This document shows positions 24,735 through 36,000 of a stretch of DNA of 64,000 nucleotides, piece after piece (within the stretch, counting starts at the first letter, position 1; each line of letters starts with the position of its first letter). The stretch is from Spirodela intermedia. Lineage: Eukaryota; Streptophyta; Magnoliopsida; Alismatales; Araceae. Location: contig LR746264.1 of assembly GCA_902729315.2 (NCBI GenBank), forward strand, positions 9,827,878 to 9,891,877, in the 5' to 3' direction. Both the position numbers and the translations under genes were made by a program. Under the pieces are notes generated by a model, which was not told where the DNA came from, searched no databases, and saw only the letters and a program-made list of their open reading frames with translations.

Positions 24735-26068
24735 ATGGTAACATATTTTGCTCTTTCTCCTCTTGTAAATCGTCCTAGGGTTTGTATTTTAGTGGAATGA
24801 CCGTCGTTCAAGTGATGATCTCGGAATGCTCTGAAGCTCCTGTTGCATGTTTTTGGACCGTGAGCTGCCTGATCGTGGTTATTTTCTTCCAATTTGACGA
24901 CACTTTACTCTATTTTCTGGTTATCCTAAATTTTTTTCTTAGAAAGTGGGTTCTGTCGTTTGATTTTACCCCCATTCAGTGCGTAATTTTTGCCTTCGGT
25001 TATCTGATCTTATTTAGGAATGTGTGGTCTAGGGTTTTTCCTCTTTTTCTTATGCTTGTTTTGGTTACATATGGAGCTCGAGGTCGCTTAATTTAGCTTT
25101 ATTGTGAGCCATCGATTTGGTCATGTCCTGCATGCCAAGCCGTGGGCTGGGTCACTTCCTCTTATTGTAAAACAGATTCTTTAATGCTGCAGTTTTGAGT
25201 TGATATGAATAATTAATGCGTGTAACCATAATCTTTCAACCAATAATGTATATATACATATAGATGCATATATATTAGTCTCTGGGCAGTAGTCACTATT
25301 CTTAAGTATCATGTGAAACGAAAAGCTGCTTTCTTCATGATTGCTTCACATTTGTAGCTTCGTTAGGAAAAAAAAAAAAAAACTGGATGGACTAAAGTTC
25401 TAATCATGATGTATGTGTTTTCCCAGGACATGATCTCCCAAAATATATGATTTCCCAGAATTTATGCCATGCCCTTTTTAACCTTATCTTTTTCCCTTGT
25501 TAATTACATAAATAATATCAAAGGCATGATTCTTTGCATTCTCTTTTTCCCCCAAAAAACTCACAGGCCAATGCTGCGTCGGGAATGGCTGTAAATGACG
25601 ATTGCAAGTTGAAATTTCTGGAACTAAAGGCAAAGAGGACATATCGTTTTATTGTTTTCAAGATTGATGAGAAGGTGAAGCAGGTTACTGTGGAGAAGCT
25701 TGGGGAGCCCGCTCTTAGCTACGACGATTTCGCTGGTAGTCTTCCTGCAGATGAGTGCCGATATGCCATTTATGACTATGACTTTGTTACTGAAGAGAAC
25801 TGCCAGAAGAGCAAGATCTTTTTCATTGCATGGTAATTGTTTCATCCTCTGTATCTCTAGATCGCAGTTTATGTTTCCTTCTAACAACCGTCTTGCATTC
25901 TTCTATTTCGTTCATAGGTCCCCTGATACCTCAAGGGTGAGAAGCAAGATGTTGTATGCAAGCTCTAAAGACAGATTCAAGAGGGAACTGGATGGCATTC
26001 AGGTAGAATTGCAGGCAACTGACCCAACTGAGATGGGCCTTGATGTCTTCAAAAGCAGGGCCAATTAA
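24735..26068 (+). CDS. ADF: Actin-depolymerizing factor (ADF/cofilin)
   Basis: Three exons: 24735-24737 (the ATG alone), 25567-25832 and 25918-26068, giving 139 aa, the usual plant ADF length. The split directly after the ATG and the W codon divided at the second intron are typical of plant ADF genes. The protein starts [15 protein letters not shown] and has the ADF-homology fold with [30 protein letters not shown] and the actin-binding helix [20 protein letters not shown]. ADFs sever and depolymerise actin filaments in the cytoplasm. The first intron (829 bp) could promote expression, as leader introns often do in plants. Downstream lies the convergent DYW PPR gene. Confidence 0.96.
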
Positions 26069-26587
26069 GTACGCTTGCCAGCCCACCCTGGAGATTTTAC
26101 ACTCACAGTCTGATCTCTTCTGCTGAAAAATCCATAATTTTTGTGGGATGGAGGGTTTCACTAGATATCACATAGGATGCAATGTGGGATGCTGTTCTAA
26201 TACAATCCACTGGACTTCTGAACATTGATGCTTTTGGGTATAAGATGATTTTTCTTTTTTGGGTATGTGAATGAATGGTATTTGTATAGCTGGGTAATCA
26301 TCCCGAGCATAGAATGCTTGATCGCACTGGCTATCCTCTAGCTATGCTGTCTTATGTTGCAGAAAATTATACCATATTTCTTGGTTTTCTTTCTCAGGCA
26401 ATACCCTCTAATTGGGTAACTTTTTTTTTATTTTTTATAAGTCACTTTAAAAAAATTCTCGCAATTGATTGATTTATGAGCTTAGATTCCCACACCATTT
26501 AGACTTGCTATAATCCGGTGGGTTCTCAATGTGATTTTACTAGAAAACCAGTCGTTTAGACCACCATCTTGTCCTAGTAGGTTGGCT
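26069..26587. other. Convergent 3' intergenic region (ADF / DYW PPR)
   Basis: It contains the 3' UTRs of both neighbours and AT-rich sequence. No other feature was seen. Confidence 0.6.
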
Positions 26588-28471
26588 CTACCAGTAGTCG
26601 TTGCAGGAGCACCGGCCGTCCCTGAAGTGGTGGAAGCGGCTCCGGTCGCGCAAGACGATCTCCCTCCCCACAATCCTCGAGATGATCTTCATGGCCTGAT
26701 GACAGTCGTCGCAGGCCCGCAGGTTCTTCACGACCCTGATCGTCGTCCCCTCGGGGGTGCTGATGAGCCCGAAGGCGACGGCCAGTTTCTCACTGTGAGT
26801 GGCCAGCGCGTCTTCCTTCTCCTCCTCGTCGATGGTCTGCGTCACCACGCTGGTGTTCGGGCAGTACCCCGCCATCCTCATCTTCCTCGCTAACTCCCTG
26901 ATCATGGCGTAGATCCTCTCCGTCTGCGGGTGCGACGTATCTCCCATGAAGAACTCGTGCACGGCGTTGCCCACCTCGATCCAGCTGCACCCGGGGGTCT
27001 TCGCTACGCGCCGCCGCCGCATGCTCTGCCGGCAGGCGGCGGAGTCCTCCGGGCGGCCGGCGGCGGAGTAGACATGCGCGAGGTAGACGTAGCCGCCGGC
27101 GTGCTCCGGGTCGAGCTCGAGGATCCGCCGCACGACACGCTCCCCCCGCGCGGCGTCGCCGTGGATCCTGCAGCCGCCGAGCAGAGCCCCCCAGACGACG
27201 ACATTCGCCGGTACGCGCATGACACCGACGAGGGCCTCCGCCTCGTCGAGCCGGCCGGCGCGGCTGAGGAGGTCCACCACGCAGCCGTAGTGCTCCACCT
27301 TGGGGAGGATCTGAAACTCCGCCGTCATCATCTCGAAGAATCTCATGCCGGTGTCCACCAGGCCGGCGTGGGTGCAGGCGGAGAGGACCCCCATGACGGT
27401 GACGTCGTTGGGGCGGACCCCTCGCCGGAGCATCTCCCGGAAGCTCGCCAGGGCCTTGCGGGGGTGCCCGTTTGTGGCCAGCCCGGAGATGAGGACGGTC
27501 CAGGAAACGACGTCCTTCTCCGGCATTCGGTCGAACACTGCTCTGGCGTCGGCTATGCAGCCGCACTTGGCGTACATGTCCGCGAGGGCGTTGCCGAGGA
27601 AGAGGGTTAGCACCATCTTCTTCCGCTCGACGAAGCTGCCGATCCACCGGCCGAGGGCCAAGGCACCGAGGTGGGCGCAGGCGGAGAGGACGCTGACGAG
27701 GGTCACCTCGTTGGGCGTCGTGCCGCCGGCGGCCTGCTGCATGCGGCGGAAGAGCTCGATCGATTCCATGAACTTCTCGTTCTGCGCGTAGGCGGAGATC
27801 ATCACGTTCCAAGAGGCCACGTTCCGCTCCGGCATGGCGTCGAAGAGCTCTCGGGCGGCGCCGACGTAGCCCGCGCGGGCGTAGCCGGCGATCATCGCCG
27901 ACCAGGAGATCAAGCTCTTGTTGCCCATGGAATCGAAGACCCGCCGCGCGCCGTCGACGTCGCCGCAGAGGCAACATCCGGAGACGACGGTGTTGCAGGA
28001 GACCACGTCTCTATTGGGCATTTCGTCGAACAGGCGGCGCGCAGTGAGGGGGCGACCGAGCTTGAAGTACATGTCCACGAGGGAGTTCTGCACGAAGAGG
28101 TTGGAATGGAGCCCCATCTTGAGGACCAGAGAATGGGCCTTCTCGCCGTCGGCGGCGGCGGCGAGACCGGCGCAGGCCTTGAGAACGGAGGTGAAAGTGT
28201 ACTCGTCCGGCGGCGGCGCCGCCGGCTCGTGGAAGAGGCAGGCGAAGTAGCGGAGGGTGTGGACCCAGAGGTTGTGCTGCGCGTGGGCTTTGAGGATGGA
28301 GTTCCAGGCGAAGAGGTTGGGGCTGTGGAGGACGGAGAAGACAAGGGCCGCGTGACGGATGTCACCGCCGTCGGCGCAGGCGCCGATGAGCTTCACGGCG
28401 AGGACACTTGGGTCCACCGCCGTGGGAGGATCGGTGACGAGGGTCGACTGGATCTCCAGCAGCTGCTTCAC
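26588..28471 (-). CDS. Pentatricopeptide repeat protein, PLS-E-DYW type
   Basis: An intronless 627-residue frame with very high third-position GC. PPR motifs of the P, L and S types run from about residue 50 to 430 (for example DVVSWTVLISGLATNGHPRK). E motifs follow, then the PG box (KTPGCSWIEV). The DYW deaminase domain comes next: a zinc site with HSE (HSEKLAVAFGLI) and CDDCH, ending in the exact terminal triplet DYW. The catalytic HxE and CxxC residues are present, so it is predicted to be an active C-to-U RNA editing factor of plastids or mitochondria. The organelle and target sites cannot be read from the sequence. No clear presequence is visible. The full length and intact domain argue against a pseudogene. 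Confidence 0.95.
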   Translation of the reverse strand: MKQLLEIQSTLVTDPPTAVDPSVLAVKLIGACADGGDIRHAALVFSVLHSPNLFAWNSILKAHAQHNLWVHTLRYFACLFHEPAAPPPDEYTFTSVLKACAGLAAAADGEKAHSLVLKMGLHSNLFVQNSLVDMYFKLGRPLTARRLFDEMPNRDVVSCNTVVSGCCLCGDVDGARRVFDSMGNKSLISWSAMIAGYARAGYVGAARELFDAMPERNVASWNVMISAYAQNEKFMESIELFRRMQQAAGGTTPNEVTLVSVLSACAHLGALALGRWIGSFVERKKMVLTLFLGNALADMYAKCGCIADARAVFDRMPEKDVVSWTVLISGLATNGHPRKALASFREMLRRGVRPNDVTVMGVLSACTHAGLVDTGMRFFEMMTAEFQILPKVEHYGCVVDLLSRAGRLDEAEALVGVMRVPANVVVWGALLGGCRIHGDAARGERVVRRILELDPEHAGGYVYLAHVYSAAGRPEDSAACRQSMRRRRVAKTPGCSWIEVGNAVHEFFMGDTSHPQTERIYAMIRELARKMRMAGYCPNTSVVTQTIDEEEKEDALATHSEKLAVAFGLISTPEGTTIRVVKNLRACDDCHQAMKIISRIVGREIVLRDRSRFHHFRDGRCSCNDYW

Positions 28472-29886
28472 GGTGAGTTGTCCCCCGCATTGCAGCAGGA
28501 GGGCGACCGGACACCGGGGGCGGCGGAGGGGGCCGAGAGCCAGGCTGCAGGTGTGGGTTCGAGCTCAGCTCCAAGAAGAGAGGAGAGAAGCTGCTGAATA
28601 GCCCAACTCTCTCTCTCTCTCCCTCTGTCTGTGTTACTCTTCTCTCCCCCAAGAGCGAGGCAGAGGAATATAATGGCTGCAGAAGCATCTTTATTCACCT
28701 CGTCCATCAGGCACCCATCTGCAAAGTAGCTCCGGGAACCAATCGCAATCACTGGACTGGTTCAAAAAATCTCAGTAAAGACGATATTTTTACCGATCTG
28801 ATGTAGTTTTCTCCCATCTTCATGGAAGCTCCGCTGTTTCCTGCTCTGTCGCGGGAAGCTGGGGCGTCTGGCCACAAGATCCCAGCAAACAAATCCCCGC
28901 ATTCCCCAAGCGTGATGGCCACAAGATCCCAGCAAACAAATTCCGCGACCAGCCTCCTGTTGTGATTATTTCTGCAAGAAAAACATGACTTAGCGCACAA
29001 TAATAGAATCTTAAGATGCAGGTATTATTTTGGTTCATATACGAACAACTTCAGTTCACCTGCAGGTATTCTATCAAAAGGGAGAGCATGCTATCTTCAA
29101 GTGCCCCCATTTCTCCAATGAAAACGTTCATTAGCTTGGATAGTTTGTGATCTGTATGAGCCGCAAGGGAACTCAAGCAGCTTCCCGCCACCCCCAAGAT
29201 AATGAGCATTGTACCTGTGTTCAAGGTTTCAAGATATAAAATTGGCAACTCAAAATCGACGAATATTTTTGTCAAGGGTAAAGAAAACATGTACACAAAT
29301 ATACGAGAAGATGGATTAAATGGCAAACATTGGTCTGGGTTCTCTCATCCGGTAATGAACCTATTTCTGAGATGTTCAGAGAACCCCATGATTGATCCAT
29401 TTCAATGGAGCAGCGGTCAGAGAGTGGCTGAGATCAATGAAAGTCCATTTTCCAGCAAGTTACGGTTCGAAGTTAAGCTCATGCATTGCAGAGACAGCAC
29501 CAAGAACCAGAATGAGCGGGAAGATCTTCATCCCTGATGAAAATAAATAAGAGGTTTCTAGCAACCACAACCCACACCATTTACACCCAAAAGAAAAATG
29601 GGCAAATCAAAACATAATCATAGATTGTGAAGAAAACTCTCAGACACAAATTCCCAGTTAAGTAATTGAATTGACCGGCATTTTTTTTATAACTGTGAAG
29701 GTTGGCCATGCAAAAGAGTAAAAGAAAAGAGATGGATGGGCTCACCCTCTTTTAACAGTCACTGTGGAGGACTTCTTGTCCTCGCACTGGAATGGTCTCC
29801 AGGCGTTGGCTTGTTGTCCAAAAAGAACATGGCCCAGGGAGATTTATTCTCATGGAGGCCATCTACCATGAAACTGGAGCTGTTAT
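28472..29886 (-). other. Intergenic region with possible small-gene exon remnants
   Basis: This lies between two minus-strand PPR genes. On the minus strand there are exon-like islands. One at about 29051-29214, flanked by AG and GT sites, contains a membrane-like stretch (MLIILGVAGSCLSSLAA) and then MNVFIGEMGALEDSMLSLLI. A second at about 29465-29540 reads MKIFPLILVLGAVSAM. A third at 28790-28977 is preceded by a strong acceptor. I could not join them in one frame and recognise no family. A 46-bp-period direct repeat is at 28871-28941. Confidence 0.25.
28871..28941. repeat. Direct repeat, 25-bp unit at 46-bp spacing
   Basis: GGCCACAAGATCCCAGCAAA and the following ACAAAT-type tail occur twice, starting at 28871 and 28917. 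This is a short local tandem duplication. Confidence 0.9.
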
Positions 29887-32631
29887 TTATTTATCAATCA
29901 AACAAGCTCCATGAAGAAAGGGAGCATATGTGAGCCAATTCGGCTTCACAAATCGCTTGATCATATCTCCTCGCAATTCGATTGCCTTTGATAGCTCTCC
30001 GTTAATGCAACATGCATGTATCAAGAAATTGTAGGCCAATGTGTCTGGTTGGAGCCCCTTATCTATCATATCATTCCACATCGAGAGAGCTTTCTGTAAA
30101 TCGCCCTCCTTGCAATGCTTGAAGATAAGTATAGAATAACTGATACAGTCTGGAATTGTTTCATTATTTATCATATCCGCCAGCAGCTGAGTCGCCTCCT
30201 GAATCCTGCCCACTTTGCACAGGCCCCCGATTAATATATTGTAAGTTACTGTGTTAGACAGAAGGCCTCTGATCATCACCTTGTGAAGATGAAGAGCTTC
30301 ATCTATTCTTCCGGTCTTCACAATGTGGTCAAGGAAACAACCATATGTGAATGCATTGGGATAAAAATCCTTTACCAGCATCTCCTTGCAAACAAGCAAT
30401 GCCCTATCGTCCAAGCCAGCCTTGCATAAGCCATTTATAAGCACAGTGTAAGATACAATATTCGGGGCCCAACCTCCATGGACCATCATGTTCCAAAAGG
30501 CCACGGCCTCAGCCATATTTCCTCGCTTGAAGTACGCATCAATGATGCTCGTAAATACTACATTGTCGGGCTCGATTCCCTCATCAGCCATTTCTCTGAG
30601 AAGATCAAACAGCCTAACCCTGTCGTCGTGCTTCAGAACTCCGTAGATAAGAGAGCTATAGCAGACAAGATCCATGTTCATGCCTCTCTCCACCATTTCC
30701 CTGCAAATGCCATAAGCATCTTGTACCCGGCCTTCCTTGCAGTAGCCGTGAACCAGGGCACCAAGGCACATCTCGTTAAGTCTTTGATTGTCTCTATGGA
30801 GTCCATCCACAAACTCCTTTGCTTCAGATACTCTGCCAGTCACACACAGACCAGTTATTAGAGGCCTATATGTGTAAGTATCAGGTACAAAACCCTTCTC
30901 CAGCATCTCATAAAATAAGTCAAACGCGCAGGAAACATCGCCCACCCTGCAATAACCATCGATCATGACGTTATAAGTCACTTCGTTGGGCATCACGTTC
31001 AGGTCAACCATTTCCTTGAACAGTTCAGCGGATTGGACCATCATGTTGGCTCGACAGAAGCCAGAAATAAGTGCAGTAAATGTATGAGTATTTGGCAAGA
31101 CCCCCTTCAGGGACATCTCATGGTGGAGCCTCAGTGCATCGTCAAACTCTCTACCCTTGCAATACCCACTGATCATTGGAGTGTAGGTCAGAGCATTAGG
31201 AAGTAAACCTTCATCAATTAGCTCCCTATACAGAGACTCTGCTTCACGCAATTTCCCTAGTTTGCAGTAACCATTTATCAATGAATTGAACGGGTATACA
31301 CTGATATTTATCCCTTCTTCTCTCATTTTGTTGAAGAGGTGGACAGCATGCTGCAGTTCTCCACTTCTGCAAAATGAATCGATGAATATGGCGTAGGTGA
31401 CATCATTAGGAAGGAGCCCCTTCACTCTCATCTTCACCAGAAGCTCCTCAGCTTCCTCAAGTTTCCCACTCTTACACAGATAATTAATCAGCGCATTGAA
31501 AGCAAACAGATTGGGTATGATCCCAAGCTTTCCTAACCGGTGAACCAGTTCAAGGGCCTCCTCGACCCTGCCTTTCCTCCTCAACCCCTCAACAACAGCT
31601 GAACAGGCAGCTTCGCTGGGGAGGAACCCTAACCCTGTCATTTCTTCAAGCATGCCTTTAGCCAGGTCCATCTCATCCACTCTGCAGAGGCCCAGGACCA
31701 ATGTACAGTAAGTGACTAAGTCAGCAGCCAAACCTTTAGTCTGCAATGACTTCATAACTTCGATGGCCTCCACGGCTCTTTTGCCCTTGCACAATCCTTG
31801 AATCAGAACGTTGTACGGTATAACACTGGAATTCTCCCCATCCTCCTCCATTACACGGATTACTTCCTTGGCCATCGCAAGGTTCTTCAATTCACACGTA
31901 CTTTTGATCACTGCTGTGTACACAAACACATCTGGGCGAATGCCAATGCTTAAGATACCTTCAAAGATTGCCAGAACCAAGTCGGAGCGCCTGATCTTTA
32001 TCAAAGCTTTCATCAGAAGGCTACATGTCTTGACCTCCACTGGAATCCTGCGGAAGATCGTTAACCTAACGACGGCTAGAGCATCCAGTATCCTTTGATT
32101 ATGTACGTACGTCTGGACCAACAAATCCAATGCCGCATTATGCCGGAGCCCGGAATGCTCCTGAGACCTCAGGAGGGACTCGAAGGCCTCATTCGGATCG
32201 GTCCGGCGGGTGATCAGGGACTGGATTAGGGACGAAGCGGGCCAGTGGAGGCCGTGCCGGATTAGCGCGCAAACCAAGATGCAGAAGGAGAAGGTGGAGT
32301 GCTCGAAACCTCGGTGGAGGCCCAGAAAGTTGAAGAAGCTAAGCCCCAACCTCGGGTCGTCCAGGGTCTGCAACAGGAGTTCTTCGACGTGGCGGGGTTT
32401 CAGCCGTTGGGATACAAAGGGGTTGCTGAGGGAGACCCTCCAGCTCTGCTTCGACACCAGTATACGCCGGAGAATGTTGACGAAACCTTCGTCCCTCTCG
32501 TGACCACCGCCGCCACCCATGGTGGTTGGGGAAGGAAGAGGGTCCTCCGAGAGAGCGCCATTGCGGAGCTTTCTGGAGATGGAGGAGAGGTGGCGGGTCT
32601 GCAGCGAGGAAGGGGGGCGGATGGGGTTCAT
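29887..32631 (-). CDS. Pentatricopeptide repeat protein, P-type
   Basis: An intronless frame of 914 residues. The N-terminus is rich in Arg and Ser and lacks acidic residues (MNPIRPPSSLQTRHLSSISR), which suggests a mitochondrial or plastid targeting peptide. From about residue 200 to the end there are roughly twenty canonical 35-residue P-type repeats (for example EVTYNVMIDGYCRVGD and NTVTYNILIGGLCKVGR), without E or DYW domains. P-type proteins bind organellar RNA and act in processing, stability, splicing or translation. The repeats are well preserved. It is divergently arranged with FIP37, with 394 bp between start codons. Confidence 0.95.
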   Translation of the reverse strand: MNPIRPPSSLQTRHLSSISRKLRNGALSEDPLPSPTTMGGGGGHERDEGFVNILRRILVSKQSWRVSLSNPFVSQRLKPRHVEELLLQTLDDPRLGLSFFNFLGLHRGFEHSTFSFCILVCALIRHGLHWPASSLIQSLITRRTDPNEAFESLLRSQEHSGLRHNAALDLLVQTYVHNQRILDALAVVRLTIFRRIPVEVKTCSLLMKALIKIRRSDLVLAIFEGILSIGIRPDVFVYTAVIKSTCELKNLAMAKEVIRVMEEDGENSSVIPYNVLIQGLCKGKRAVEAIEVMKSLQTKGLAADLVTYCTLVLGLCRVDEMDLAKGMLEEMTGLGFLPSEAACSAVVEGLRRKGRVEEALELVHRLGKLGIIPNLFAFNALINYLCKSGKLEEAEELLVKMRVKGLLPNDVTYAIFIDSFCRSGELQHAVHLFNKMREEGINISVYPFNSLINGYCKLGKLREAESLYRELIDEGLLPNALTYTPMISGYCKGREFDDALRLHHEMSLKGVLPNTHTFTALISGFCRANMMVQSAELFKEMVDLNVMPNEVTYNVMIDGYCRVGDVSCAFDLFYEMLEKGFVPDTYTYRPLITGLCVTGRVSEAKEFVDGLHRDNQRLNEMCLGALVHGYCKEGRVQDAYGICREMVERGMNMDLVCYSSLIYGVLKHDDRVRLFDLLREMADEGIEPDNVVFTSIIDAYFKRGNMAEAVAFWNMMVHGGWAPNIVSYTVLINGLCKAGLDDRALLVCKEMLVKDFYPNAFTYGCFLDHIVKTGRIDEALHLHKVMIRGLLSNTVTYNILIGGLCKVGRIQEATQLLADMINNETIPDCISYSILIFKHCKEGDLQKALSMWNDMIDKGLQPDTLAYNFLIHACCINGELSKAIELRGDMIKRFVKPNWLTYAPFLHGACLIDK

Positions 32632-33025
32632 TCCCCGTGGAAGAAGCCGAGCTGAAGGGAAGGTCCCCCTCCTCTTCTGTTGAATCAGTAACCATATAGT
32701 TAGCAGTTGTACCTTAAAAAGGTTATATGAACATTATTATGTTTTGTAGGAGTATTATGGAAAATCAGGAAAGCCTGAAAGCAGAGTAAAAAAGGAATAT
32801 TAAGAGATTGTTGAGGTTATGGAGGATAGCTTTCTTTCAAGTGGGGGGATTTGCCAAGTTTGCTAGTTCCGACCATTTGGCCGAAGGGTCTGAGGCGAAT
32901 TCGAGGTCTCCGCCGCCCATTCGACGGTAGGCGCCGGGCGGGCACACACCCTTCGTCCCTAGTTGCCGCTTTCGAGCTCTCTGCAGACTACGGGTTCGAC
33001 GGAAAGGGGGAGTTTGTCTCTCATA
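32632..33025. promoter_or_regulatory. Divergent promoter region PPR (-) / FIP37 (+)
   Basis: Only 394 bp separate the two start codons, so both promoters and 5' UTRs must lie here or overlap the neighbouring transcript. No clear TATA box is seen, which fits housekeeping-type genes. Confidence 0.6.
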
Positions 33026-36000
33026 ATGTCTTCGAATTTGGACTTCGTAAGGCTCTCTCTCTCTCTCTCTCATCCTCAGAGAATCTCGCCGTCGGCCTTG
33101 GGGGAGTGATTTTTGTCTATCACAGTACTCTCTCACTTCACCTTGTTTTCTAAACTGTAGGAGGATGATTTCGCCGCCGATTTTCCAGGGAGCAATGGTG
33201 CTCGAAGAACGGGTAAATGTTACTGTTGTTTGTGTTTGCAATACTAGGAGATACATAACCGCTAAAGTAAAAATGATCTGTATGATTTTAGGGGATAAAC
33301 GTGGATTCGGAGACCTCGACGAAGAAGAGGATGATGTTTTCAACAATAAGAAGGTACATGTTTGTCATTGAGAAATTTTGATCGGATTTTGAATGTGCAG
33401 TTGGGAGGGGAAGAAAAAACACGGGACATAATGCTGTTATCTTGTTCTTCCTGTACACGATTTCTTCACGTATATGTATTTGGCTTGCTTTGGTGCCTGC
33501 TTCGAAGTAAATTAATGTCAAAACTTTTCCTTTTTGAAAACTTCTGAATAGCGTCATAATAAAAGGACAACACCTATCATGCTCTGGGAGAGCTTTATAT
33601 AGAAGAATTTTTTTACTTAATTTATATACGTTAGTTTCTCTCATTTGAGAACAAAGTTGTCTTTTTGTTTTTAACTATACATTTAAGCTGCCAAAATCAT
33701 TTTCTGCAGAAATCAAAGTGAGTACATATCATGTTAGGGAGTGTAAAATTAGTTTTCTGAATGAACTTATTAAATTATTTTCCGACAAGTTGCTTTTGAA
33801 GCTGTATAGCATGTGGAGTGACAGATTTAACACGACTAAGTATTAACGAATTTGCCAACTATCTTCGACAAACAAGGCTACATCAGGAATACAGTACAGG
33901 TGAATTTGATGCAATTTATATTTCTGTAATATAAATATGTATCTCTAGGCTGTTTTCCGTTCCCATTTTTTTCAGGATATGTTGGAGTTTTTTAAAAAAA
34001 TATTTTTTTGATGTTGCTGTGAATATTACAGATCTTATTGACTTCCTTACAGGCTATCCCTCTGCCTCAAGGCTATTTATATCTGCATCCTATTTATCAA
34101 TCCATAATTTTATAGCTACTGGTTTTCATTTTTAGATGGTAGGAGTTACCTTCTACTTTTTGTTTCCATTTTTTTAATTTTTAGTTTTATCAATATAACA
34201 GTGAAGATAACACTCCTAGAAAGCTATTGATTTGTTCGGCCTCAGCAAAAACACGTATTACACGCATGTTACTCTTATTTTTCCTTTATTGTGCACCAAA
34301 AAATGAGGGAGAAAAGAGAATAATGTTGTCATTGTAATGTCCTGGAAACTTATGTTCCAGCATATTTGCAAGATATATTAGTACCCTGCTTTCCAGTGGA
34401 GTATCTGATCATTTTCCTTCTTTTTTTCTTTGTCCTTCGTTTATCCATATGTTCACCTGGTAATATCTGCATCCTGATGTCTCCTAGTTTGTCACTTTAC
34501 TTTGAATTGGAATCATTCGTTATGATGATAACTGAATTGTATCTGTCATGTACACAATGTGGGTGACACGATTCTTTCTCTTATTGTTTTTGCAATTAAG
34601 GGAAAACCGAAGATAGAAGACAGTGCCGGTGCAACCACAGGGGTCATTCTATCGCTTCGTGAGAGGTACTATATGTGCCTGTTTCAAATCAATTAATTCA
34701 ACTTGAGCAAGGTGCTCAGAGAAGTGATTCATTCATCTGTGCTATGAGGCATTTGATGTTTGTTTTTTTCTTTCTCATCAGCCTTCAAACTTGTAAGGAT
34801 GACCTTGCTTCATGTCAGGTACTTAACTCTTTTAGTGGAGTTTTTGCCATTCTTTCCGTGCTCTTCTTATAGATTGATCCTTGGTTAGTGTAATGTTTGC
34901 CTTCATCATACTCAGAGCCTCTGACATATATCTTCTGCCTCATATTCCTTCTCCTCGTTTAAATATTGTATGCAATATTTTTTTCATTTAGTCTTTTTGA
35001 GACATTCATCTTTTTCTCATTTACTAAAATTGAAAAAGAAAGAAGGCAGAATAAGTGCTGTTGATCCCTCCGTTCTCTGTGGTAGTCCAGAGCCTAATCT
35101 CTTTGCCATCACAAATTGCAATCTCCACTCTCCATCCAGTTATTAATCCGAATCCCAGTCTTAGCATCGATGTATTTTATGAGTTCCTTTGCCCTCCATA
35201 AAATCTGCAACAAGTAGACAGCTCATCACTAAAAACGTTCCATAGCTAATTTTTAAGGCCGAACTTCTTCAAAAATAAAAAACTAAAATTTTTAACCTCG
35301 ACAATCTCCTTCCTCTGTCTTCTTGCTTATTAGCTCCATTGTGGTCATGTATAAACCTAGACAATTTCAATTTTCATCACTAACTCTTTTCTCGATTGGT
35401 CGTTTCTTTCAGCACTTATATAGTATATGTGGACTAGACTGCCTGCTAATAATCAACAGACGCCTTCTGTCAAAGTTGTTTCCATACTTTTCTATCACGT
35501 TTTCCTAGATTTCCAATCTGGTATCTTTTAGTGCATAGTGCTTTTCGTGTTGCTATTTAAGATGGTGAAATGATTGCTGTCATTATTTTTTCCCCTTTCC
35601 CCAAGATAGACGGAGCTTGAAGCAGTGAAATCGGAGGTGAAAAAGTGGTGTTCCGCATTTCAGAATGAACCAGTCATACCTGCTGGGACATCCCCAGGTT
35701 CCTTTCTCCAGATGTTTTTTATTTCTTTTAAAATCTTGCACTTTAGGTTTACCACTCGAAGATTTCTCACATGTCATTGTTCACGACTGATTGGATTATT
35801 TGTTGAATTTCTTTTAGTAATCCTGATAAATTGTTTATACTGAATTGTAGAGCCTGAGCTTGTGGTTAACTACCTCAAGAAGTTAAAATCTTCTGAGGAG
35901 TCTTTGAAGGAACAGGTTTGTTTAAAGAAAATACGTGTTCTTATAAAAATATTAAAAATTTCATATTTAATACTTAAGGTTGATGCTGGTTGTTCTTGTT

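Noticed and set aside
26790-27977. 395-codon frame overlapping the DYW PPR gene in another frame of the same strand
   Set aside because: It is an Arg/Pro/Gly-rich shadow caused by the high GC content of the PPR gene; the PPR frame has clear repeats and a complete DYW domain.
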